Below are positions 1-5,542 of a stretch of 14,349 nt of DNA, piece after piece (position 1 is the stretch's first letter; every line of letters begins with the position of its first letter). This stretch comes from Leptospirillum sp. (lineage in GTDB: Bacteria; Nitrospirota; Leptospirillia; Leptospirillales; Leptospirillaceae). The stretch spans positions 1-14,349 of the forward strand of contig DAIEST010000120.1 in NCBI GenBank assembly GCA_027346125.1, read 5' to 3'. The notes below the pieces were generated by a model. The model had not been told where the DNA came from. It searched no databases and was given only the letters and a program-made list of their open reading frames with translations. The translations under genes and the position numbers were made by a program.

Positions 1-71
1 TCCCGGAAAATCGAATAGGGGCCGACAGGAGAAGGGAGATTTCCAGATCGTTCCCCGGATCCTTCAGACAT
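1..71 (-). CDS. Start of an unidentified protein, cut by window edge
   Basis: An open frame begins with ATG at 71-69 and runs off the left end of the window, giving 23 residues beginning MSEGSGERSG and ending in GPYSIFR. The ATG overlaps the stop codon of the preceding membrane-protein gene (ATGTCTGA), a pattern typical of coupled genes, and this is the main reason to believe it. No strong ribosome binding site is visible. The visible residues are Ser/Gly/Pro-rich and do not identify a family. It could be chance read-through of a non-coding tail. Confidence 0.33.
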   Translation of the reverse strand, partial: MSEGSGERSGNLPSPVGPYSIFR

Positions 72-246
72 TGAACGTCGCGCCCAGAAATGCACCGATC
101 AGACCATAGGACAATGTCGCAACCTTCGGGTCCCCGTTCAGCCGGCATACTGTTCCGTCACATGCCTGTTTCCGGTTCCAGAAACTGATCAACAGACCAA
201 ACACGGCGCCCCCCAATGCACCCATGATCATGGCACGAATATTCAT
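64..246 (-). CDS. Small membrane protein resembling DUF6132 family
   Basis: This encodes 60 residues. The start at 246 is chosen because AGGAG lies just upstream (GAGGAGAATCG then ATG); a longer frame reaching to 354 has no such site and adds a basic, non-hydrophobic stretch. Two hydrophobic segments (about residues 6-22 and 43-58, both glycine-rich) flank a short loop with two cysteines, C29 and C34, in the arrangement CDGTVC followed by a DP pair. That layout (glycine-rich helix, C-x4-C loop, second helix with YG...GAFLGA) resembles the small inner-membrane DUF6132 proteins, whose function is unknown. The cysteine pair suggests redox or metal chemistry, but this is inference. A glutaredoxin-like gene lies 640 bases away on the other strand. 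Confidence 0.75.
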   Translation of the reverse strand: MNIRAMIMGALGGAVFGLLISFWNRKQACDGTVCRLNGDPKVATLSYGLIGAFLGATFNV

Positions 247-317
247 CGATTCTCCTCTTTTCCTGATGTGAACGAAACCGCTCCCGACTCCATGGCCGAT
301 CGTTCTCCAGCACTTAA

Positions 318-343
318 TTCGAAGCACTTCCATCTTGTTCGAA
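318..343. promoter_or_regulatory. Paired TTCGAA palindromes, possible operator
   Basis: Two identical six-base palindromes TTCGAA (318-323 and 338-343) lie exactly 20 bases apart centre to centre, about two helical turns, in the 153-base gap upstream of the small membrane-protein gene. A GCACTT direct repeat (310-315 and 324-329) is interleaved with them. The spacing puts both sites on the same DNA face, as for a dimeric regulator. No promoter elements were convincingly placed, so function is speculative. Confidence 0.25.
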
Positions 344-399
344 ATCACTCGCAAAGACAGTGAATCTGGTTCCTGCTTCGTCGAGGAGCCTTGGGGCGG

Positions 400-488
400 T
401 CAATCCGATCCAAGAATGTCCGTCAGAAATTTGGTTCGTGATTGCCAATACATCCGGTCCTGAGCGAGGAGATCCCGGAATTCTTTTC
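400..488 (-). other. Apparent -1 frame shift and displaced C-terminal extension
   Basis: The run of four A on the minus strand (484-487, in GAAAAG) marks a switch of coding quality. Reading GAA then slipping back one base gives AAA GAA TTC CGG and continues for 28 residues (KEFRDLLAQD, then RMYWQSRTKFLTDILGSD) to TGA at 402-400. This is helix-like and well-formed, unlike the unshifted tail. Either one A has been lost here (mutation or assembly error), or ribosomes shift at the run. The motif is not a full X-XXY-YYZ slippery heptamer, so loss of a base is the simpler explanation. Confidence 0.45.
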
Positions 489-764
489 GATCTGCGTCTC
501 CCTCACCATCCGTTCGAGACCCCGTTTCCGGTACATCTTCCATTCCACTTCCATCGCATGGGCATATCCCGGATCCATCACTATCTCTCCAGTATGATCC
601 ATATGGAACTGGAGTTTCTTATGATGGCGACAGACGGTCAGGACCGTTCCAAGAAAGGTCACAACGGTTCCCGGGAGCAATCGATTGTTCAAGAAGACCT
701 CCACGTCGATAAAAAAGAGGATTCCCCGAATCTCTGCGGGACACAGCCTTTCCTGGCTGACCAC
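423..764 (-). CDS. Hypothetical protein, probably frame-broken near its 3' end
   Basis: The unshifted frame gives 113 residues from a GTG at 764-762. I prefer this GTG because AAGGGGG sits 7-13 bases before it; the frame is open further to an ATG at 845, but that has no ribosome site. The protein is small and soluble, with a hydrophobic core (GILFFIDVEVF, GTVVTFLGTVLTV) suggesting a compact beta fold, followed by a basic helical stretch (EVEWKMYRKRGLERMVRETQ). I do not recognise the family. After the GAAAAG at 488-483 the unshifted frame becomes a Ser/Gly-rich tail, whereas the -1 frame continues as a natural-looking charged helix to a stop at 400 (121 residues in total). The gene is divergent from the glutaredoxin-like gene, with 119 bases between the starts. 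An overlapping plus-strand frame at 360-860 is taken to be a shadow. Confidence 0.5.
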   Translation of the reverse strand: MVSQERLCPAEIRGILFFIDVEVFLNNRLLPGTVVTFLGTVLTVCRHHKKLQFHMDHTGEIVMDPGYAHAMEVEWKMYRKRGLERMVRETQIEKNSGISSLRTGCIGNHEPNF

Positions 765-771
765 AGCACTT

Positions 772-778
772 CCCCCTT
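772..778 (-). promoter_or_regulatory. Ribosome binding site deciding the GTG start at 764
   Basis: On the minus strand AAGGGGG lies seven bases before the GTG at 764-762. The alternative ATG at 845 has only TTCAAGACTGGCGTGG in front of it, with no purine-rich site. This is why the shorter start was preferred. Confidence 0.5.
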
Positions 779-883
779 GATGAAAATCGGGCCAAAACTG
801 TGTATTCTCAAGACTCGTGAACGACTTCTTTTCCGTTGGATGCATCCACGCCAGTCTTGAAACAATTTCTGGAGAGAAGAATC

Positions 884-1135
884 ATGGCAAAGGTTTCCGT
901 CATCTATGCCCAATGGTGCCCAAGTTGCCCTGCTACAAAATCGTTCTGGAAAAAACTCCGGAACGATATCCCGTTTCAGTATGAGGAGATCGATATCGAG
1001 ACCGATCGGGGGAGAGAGATTGCCGAACGGCACAATATCAAAACTGTTCCGACCACCTTGATCAACGGAAGAACCTATTTTGTCGGAACGCCAGAGAAAT
1101 CGCGAGCCATCCAGGTACTGAAGTCCTCCCGGTAA
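884..1135 (+). CDS. Glutaredoxin/thioredoxin-like small redox protein
   Basis: This 83-residue protein has a single thioredoxin fold: a first beta strand (KVSVIYAQ), the redox motif WCPSC (C12 and C15) at the start of a helix, and the cis-proline loop TVPTTLING (P56) that packs against the active site. It should perform dithiol-disulfide exchange in the cytoplasm; no signal peptide is visible. Length and strand order match glutaredoxins and NrdH-type redoxins, but the CPSC centre differs from the glutaredoxin CPYC, so the electron donor (glutathione or a reductase) cannot be told. The start at 884 follows GGAG at 871-874; an in-frame ATG at 836 would add 16 residues lacking any family similarity. 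It is the only convincing plus-strand gene here and ends 40 bases from the convergent end of the cytochrome b gene. Confidence 0.9.
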   Translation: MAKVSVIYAQWCPSCPATKSFWKKLRNDIPFQYEEIDIETDRGREIAERHNIKTVPTTLINGRTYFVGTPEKSRAIQVLKSSR

Positions 1136-1175
1136 GCAGTCGGGTTGTCGTACCCCCCCGGAAGACCGGCACTCC

Positions 1176-2549
1176 TTATTTCGTCGGATCCGGCCACCCC
1201 GTTCTTCCCAATGAAGAAACATACTGGGCGAGATCATGCAGTTGATCCGGTTTCAGGTAAGAGAAGCTTGGCATGGGGGAGTGCGGGAAATGCGCTGCCG
1301 ACTGAACGAACTGCACTACCAGCCAGTGCTCCGAATGACCAACCAGCCCCTCCTCGGACAGATCGGGCCCGATATGCCCTCCTTGTCCATTGACCGTATG
1401 ACACCCGATACATCCTGACTGCCGGAAAACGAGCTTCCCCCGGGCCACCGAGCGCGGTTCGAGCGAAACCAGTTTTTTGAACCCGCGTTCCGCTTGCACG
1501 GAAAGCGTCATCATCGCTCCCAGCACGACCATCGTCACCAGCACGGCCACCGGTCTTCTGAACGGAGATCTTTCAGGCCGTTTGTCCACAAATGGAAGCA
1601 GGACAAGGACAATTCCGATCAGGGCCGGTAAACCGACAACTCCCAGAATTTCCGGGCGAATCATCTTCAATAGCTGAAAAATCCAGTCAAAATACCAGGC
1701 AGGGGTCGGACTATAGGAGGAGTTGGACGGATTGGCCACCGACTCCAGACCGGGCGGACGCAGGAGCGACAGACCTGCAATCACCAGAAAAATCGCCAGC
1801 ATGCCCATCGCATCCATCAGAACCTGACGGGGATAGAAGAACTCCTTCCTGGCTTCAAGCGCCAATGGATCCCCCTTGTAAGGTCCGGCAGGACCGATCC
1901 GGCGAAAAATGACCAGATGGAAAACAACAAACAGAATGAACATGGATGGAAGGACCATCGTATGAATCGTAAAGAAGTGGGAAAGAGTCAACGCCCCCAG
2001 ACCGACTCCACCCCGGATCGCGCTTTTGAGGATCGGCCCGACAATCGGAACAAGTCCGATCATGTTGGTACCGACGATTGTGCCCCAATAAGCCCGTTCG
2101 TCCCAGGGAAGAAGGTATCCCGTAAATGCGGCAGTCATCGTCAGCGCCAGAAGAACAACGCCTACCAGCCACATGATCTCCCGAGGCTTCTTGTAGGCTC
2201 CCCACAGGAATACCTGAAGAAGATGAACCCCTACCAGGATAACCATCATCGATGCTCCCCAGTAATGGAGTCCGCGGATCAGACGTCCGACGCCCATTCC
2301 ACCAAAAGACAGATGGTCGATATAGTTGACGCTGTCCCATGCATGATCCGGTGTTCCGCCATAGTAGAATGCCAGCATGATTCCTGTCAGAAACTGGAGA
2401 ATCAGGGTAAAAAGAACCATGCTGCCAAACACATACGCCCATCTGGCACCACCCGGAATCGGTTCGTCCAGCAGAAAACTCATCAAGGAACGGAGCCGGA
2501 TGCGTTCATCCAGATACTTCAGCAGCTTGCTTTCCCCTTTTTGTTTCAT
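1176..2549 (-). CDS. petB: Cytochrome b with fused C-terminal cytochrome c domain (bc complex)
   Basis: This membrane subunit of a cytochrome bc complex oxidises quinol and passes electrons to the Rieske protein and a c-type haem. It has 457 residues. The N-terminal part carries the b-haem histidines H95 and H109 (13 residues between) and H196 and H211 (14 between, the b6 rather than bc1 spacing). The quinol-site motif reads PAWY (283-286) instead of PEWY. About eight hydrophobic segments end near residue 350, followed by a cytochrome c domain with CIGCH (C380, C383, H384) and a likely methionine ligand M426 in SPMPSF. The fusion therefore supplies the c1/f-like haem in the same chain. The start at 2549 is preferred over 2567 because GGGGGG precedes it. 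It lies 24 bases after the Rieske gene, so the two are co-transcribed. In iron oxidisers such complexes may run in reverse to reduce quinone; that role is inferred. Confidence 0.93.
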   Translation of the reverse strand: MKQKGESKLLKYLDERIRLRSLMSFLLDEPIPGGARWAYVFGSMVLFTLILQFLTGIMLAFYYGGTPDHAWDSVNYIDHLSFGGMGVGRLIRGLHYWGASMMVILVGVHLLQVFLWGAYKKPREIMWLVGVVLLALTMTAAFTGYLLPWDERAYWGTIVGTNMIGLVPIVGPILKSAIRGGVGLGALTLSHFFTIHTMVLPSMFILFVVFHLVIFRRIGPAGPYKGDPLALEARKEFFYPRQVLMDAMGMLAIFLVIAGLSLLRPPGLESVANPSNSSYSPTPAWYFDWIFQLLKMIRPEILGVVGLPALIGIVLVLLPFVDKRPERSPFRRPVAVLVTMVVLGAMMTLSVQAERGFKKLVSLEPRSVARGKLVFRQSGCIGCHTVNGQGGHIGPDLSEEGLVGHSEHWLVVQFVQSAAHFPHSPMPSFSYLKPDQLHDLAQYVSSLGRTGWPDPTK

Positions 2550-2573
2550 CGCGAACCCCCCATGCAAAAACGA

Positions 2574-3503
2574 TCAGGCCAGACGGACTTTTTTTGGAAT
2601 CCCGATCGCGAACTGCTCATAAAGAATCGAGATATCCCCATCTTTCCCGACCTTGACCGGCAAGCTGTCCATCGGCCTGGGGGCTGGTCCTGAAACACGA
2701 TTTCCATTGAGTTCGTAAATAGAGTGATGACAGGGGCAGATGAATCGTTTCCGATCGTCAATCCATTGAGGAGAGCATCCCAGATGGGGGCAGATGGGAG
2801 AAAGGACAGTCAGAAGCGGGGTTGAAAACTGTTTTTCCAGCTCCGAATCCAGTCCGAGCTTTTCATCTGCCGGCAAGGACATCGGGTCTTCCGGACTCGA
2901 ATGTCGGATAAGCCAGACGGTCCGTTCCACCGGAACACGCATCCAGCCGCTGACGGAGACAGCCCTGAAGGTATGGGAAACAGGAGAGTCCATCGGAAGC
3001 TGGTTGATCGAAACGGAAAGCGGGACCCAGTGATCCGAGATCTTGGTCTTCGCGGCGGCCAATACATATCCTCCAATCGGCACGACCAGACTGATTCCGA
3101 TCAAACCTGCCACGACAGCTGTGGTTCGTGCCATGAACTCCCTCCTGGAGCAGGCCGCATCCTCACCCATTTCCCGGATATCCGCCGGTTTCAGGGTGAC
3201 AAGAGAGCCTATTTCTATCTGGTAGCCAGGAGGAAAGAACCAGGTAGGGACTTCCTCGAATTCGGTGGGATCGAAAACAGGCAGGGTTTCCAGGGTTCCA
3301 TGACGGGCCAGTGTAATCGAGTGCGGAAAAATGGATCGCACCTGAGAAATCATGATTCGCTTCAGTGATGCAAGATCACGAACCACCAGTTCAGTGATTT
3401 TTCGTTCCGTTTCAGAAAATACCAGTTTCTCGAGCGTACCAACCTCATGACCATCTTCATTGAGGACCGGTACACCCATCCGGAGTACGACTTCTTCGCT
3501 CAT
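2574..3503 (-). CDS. petA: Rieske iron-sulfur protein with N-terminal PRC-barrel-like domain
   Basis: This is the 2Fe-2S subunit of the bc complex, 309 residues. The start at 3503 follows AGGAAGGAG at good spacing; an upstream in-frame ATG at 3548 has nothing comparable. Residues about 5-78 look like a PRC-barrel: VPVLNEDGHEVGTLEKLVFS, then a strand ITELVVRD and a closing SQVRSI...ITLA segment. A twin-arginine motif SRREF (119-123) precedes a membrane segment at about 128-150. The periplasmic Rieske domain has box I CPHLGC (C238, H240, C243) and box II CPCHHS (C256, C258, H259), followed by GPAPRP. Ligands are C238, H240, C256 and H259, with C243-C258 as the disulfide. Box II has H260 where glycine is normal. 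The topology implies a cytoplasmic PRC domain linked through the membrane to an exported Rieske head. The symbol follows proteobacterial bc1 usage. Confidence 0.92.
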   Translation of the reverse strand: MSEEVVLRMGVPVLNEDGHEVGTLEKLVFSETERKITELVVRDLASLKRIMISQVRSIFPHSITLARHGTLETLPVFDPTEFEEVPTWFFPPGYQIEIGSLVTLKPADIREMGEDAACSRREFMARTTAVVAGLIGISLVVPIGGYVLAAAKTKISDHWVPLSVSINQLPMDSPVSHTFRAVSVSGWMRVPVERTVWLIRHSSPEDPMSLPADEKLGLDSELEKQFSTPLLTVLSPICPHLGCSPQWIDDRKRFICPCHHSIYELNGNRVSGPAPRPMDSLPVKVGKDGDISILYEQFAIGIPKKVRLA

Positions 3504-3566
3504 CTTCACTCCTTCCTGGAGAAAACCGGAAAGACGGCACCACGACATACCCTCCCCGGACTGTGA

Positions 3567-4376
3567 TCAGTGAGACGATTCTGAAGATCCCGAAGGAAGA
3601 ACCATTCCGAGCGCATGATACCCCATATCCACATGAAGGAGTTCTCCGGTCACGGCACGGAACAGGTTCGAGAGGAGACATACGGTGACATCTGCAACCT
3701 CTTCCACCGTCAACGAGGACTTGATGGGAGACTGCTCCGAGACGACTTTCTGCATATCCCCGAATCCCTTGATCGCCCGTCCGGAGGCAGTCTTGACCGG
3801 ACCTGCAGAAAGGGCATTCACGCGGGTGCCCCGAACACCCAGATCGAACGCCAGGTACCGGACTGCCGACTCAAGTGCAGCCTTGGCTGTCCCCATCACA
3901 TTATAGTGGGGAACAACCCGTTCGGATCCGAGATAGGTCATGGCCACAATGGAAGAGTTGTCATTCATGATGGCTTGCATCTCGCGGGACAAAAGAACCA
4001 TGGAATAGGCACTGACTTCCTGTGCCAGAAGAAATCCTTCCCGGCTTGTCTCCTGAAATGCCCCGTCGAGTTCCTCCCGTTTGGCAAACGCAATGCAGTG
4101 GACAAATCCATCATAGCGGATTCCCCCCGATCCAAGCGTCTTGATGGCTTCTTTCACTGCCAGATCGTCACGCACATCCAGGGGAACGAGACAAACGCTC
4201 TCCTGCTGGCCCAAATCCGGCAGAAGCTTCTGAATGTTGGAGAGCTGGGTGTCGCCCTGGTACGAAAGGGCAATGGTCCCCCCTTCCCTGACGATCGCCT
4301 CGGCAACAGCCCAGGCGATCGACCATCTATTGGCAACTCCGGTTACTAAAAATCGTTTTCCTGAAAGAAGACCCAT
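3567..4376 (-). CDS. fabI: Enoyl-[acyl-carrier-protein] reductase (NADH)
   Basis: FabI catalyses the last step of each fatty-acid elongation round, reducing trans-2-enoyl-ACP with NAD(P)H in the cytoplasm. The protein has 269 residues, typical for the family. It shows the divergent dinucleotide motif GVANRWSIAWAVAEA (13-27), the segment HCIAFAKREELDG (93-105) lining the substrate pocket, and the catalytic pair Y158 and K165 in Y-x6-K, with the family's extra tyrosine Y148 ten residues earlier. The alanine at 96 is the residue usual in Gram-positive FabI rather than the E. coli glycine. The ATG at 4376 has AGAAGGAG at ideal spacing. A 63-base gap separates it from the Rieske gene downstream, so it probably leads that transcript; a 12-base inverted repeat sits in the gap upstream. 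Confidence 0.95.
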   Translation of the reverse strand: MGLLSGKRFLVTGVANRWSIAWAVAEAIVREGGTIALSYQGDTQLSNIQKLLPDLGQQESVCLVPLDVRDDLAVKEAIKTLGSGGIRYDGFVHCIAFAKREELDGAFQETSREGFLLAQEVSAYSMVLLSREMQAIMNDNSSIVAMTYLGSERVVPHYNVMGTAKAALESAVRYLAFDLGVRGTRVNALSAGPVKTASGRAIKGFGDMQKVVSEQSPIKSSLTVEEVADVTVCLLSNLFRAVTGELLHVDMGYHALGMVLPSGSSESSH

Positions 4377-4395
4377 TCTCGCTCCTTCTCTATAA

Positions 4396-4407
4396 TTGTC
4401 CAGACAA
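4396..4407. promoter_or_regulatory. 12-base inverted repeat upstream of fabI, candidate operator
   Basis: TTGTC-CA-GACAA is a perfect 5+2+5 inverted repeat starting 20 bases before the fabI ATG, within the 52-base gap after the beta-propeller gene. An AT-rich TATAAT-like stretch read on the plus strand (4391-4397) adjoins it. Five-base arms could arise by chance, and the repeat is close to the ribosome site, so a regulatory role is only suggested by its position. Confidence 0.22.
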
Positions 4408-4428
4408 CATTCGAGCAGTAGTCCCTGC

Positions 4429-5520
4429 CTACTTTAGCGCCACCCTGACAGACAGTCCGGATGGACGAGTACGGGAAGCAAGGGCAGAACCCCTGAAGCG
4501 ATACAGAATCACCTGGGTGACCCTCCTTGCCGGCCTGTTTGAGACAACCAGGAGATCATTTTTCATCGGAACAGCCGACAAAAAGACAGGACGACCCCGG
4601 GTGGGAAACGCTTTGACGATCTGATTGCGTTTCTGGTCGAAGACCCGAATTTCATGTGCATCCGGAAAAGAGATTGCAATGAGGTTCGAGCGGCCAATCC
4701 GGGCCATCATTCCCGGACGTTCTCCGAACCTCTTGATTGTTCCGAATCCACCGGAAACGGCATCCCCTCCGAAAAGTCCATTTTTGCAGAGAACCAGGAC
4801 CCGTTCCGAGTCCGTCTTCCCATCCGAAAGAACAAGTTTCGGATGGTGGCAGCGGTCGATACCGACATTGCCAATCTCTCGAAACTCAGGGACTGAAACG
4901 GTCCTGATGCGACTTTGCCTGAACAGGGGAAGATAAATCTTCTTCCGGGCCGGATCAAAGCTCACCTCTCGAACTTTGTCCCCAAGGGCGATCCAGTTCG
5001 TGATCTGATAGCTTCCTTCTCCAAGACTGTACAGAAGATGAACCGCACCTGCCAACAGGTAATAGCCGAGCGCAGGAGCCCCACCAACCCAGACCGGATT
5101 CAGACCGGCCTTGTCCATGATCGGTGGACCATCCTCTCCGATCGGAGAGACGAGATAGGAACGGGAATCACCCAACGCTACAAGGATCGAATGCCTCACC
5201 GGGTTGTAAGCGATTGATTCCGGAAAAGGAATGTTTCGGGTCGTTCCCAGGGTTTGCCCCGTTTCCAGATCGAGACGGGCCACATTACCTTCGTGAAACA
5301 GTGTCAGGAAAACCCATCGGTCCAACTCGTCGACAAACAGCCGAACCCGCTGAAATGGAAACTCGCGCACAAAACGGACAGAAAAGGATAGGTTGTATTT
5401 CTGACGCGAATCCGGGGAGTGGGCGGAAGACGCTTTTTCCGATACGATTCCGCCTCGCGCAAATACATCCCCCGGGAAAAGCATTCCCAGGAACAGGAGA
5501 AGAAGAAAACAGGGATTCAT
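4429..5520 (-). CDS. Exported beta-propeller-like protein, function unknown
   Basis: The chosen ATG at 5520 gives 363 residues beginning with a signal peptide: MNPC, then a leucine-rich core (FLLLLFLGML), then a likely cleavage after DVFA (residue 21). The mature part is rich in short beta-strand repeats such as RLFVDELDRWVFLTL, NVARLDLETGQTLGTT, RHSILVALGD and KKIYLPLFRQSRIRTVSV, the texture of YVTN/NHL-type beta-propellers that sit in the periplasm and bind partners or ligands. No catalytic motif was seen and the family cannot be named. The frame is open to 5670 but the upstream part overlaps the preceding gene; no clear ribosome site marks any start, and coupling to the preceding gene 22 bases away may explain this. 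A GTG at 5568 is an alternative. Confidence 0.7.
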   Translation of the reverse strand: MNPCFLLLLFLGMLFPGDVFARGGIVSEKASSAHSPDSRQKYNLSFSVRFVREFPFQRVRLFVDELDRWVFLTLFHEGNVARLDLETGQTLGTTRNIPFPESIAYNPVRHSILVALGDSRSYLVSPIGEDGPPIMDKAGLNPVWVGGAPALGYYLLAGAVHLLYSLGEGSYQITNWIALGDKVREVSFDPARKKIYLPLFRQSRIRTVSVPEFREIGNVGIDRCHHPKLVLSDGKTDSERVLVLCKNGLFGGDAVSGGFGTIKRFGERPGMMARIGRSNLIAISFPDAHEIRVFDQKRNQIVKAFPTRGRPVFLSAVPMKNDLLVVSNRPARRVTQVILYRFRGSALASRTRPSGLSVRVALK

Positions 5521-5542
5521 CGAGGCAGACGAGAAAAACAGG

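Noticed and set aside
777..808. Promoter for the glutaredoxin-like gene (TTGATG with TATTCT or TGTATT)
   Set aside because: Spacing is 18-20 bases and both boxes match consensus poorly; not reliable enough to annotate.
360..860. Plus-strand open frame of 166 codons over the small hypothetical gene
   Set aside because: No ribosome site, odd composition rich in His and Pro, and it lies antisense to a frame with a good GTG start and natural-looking protein.
1159..1170. CCGG-AAGA-CCGG hairpin between the convergent glutaredoxin and cytochrome b genes as a bidirectional terminator
   Set aside because: The stem is only four pairs and there is no T-run on either side.
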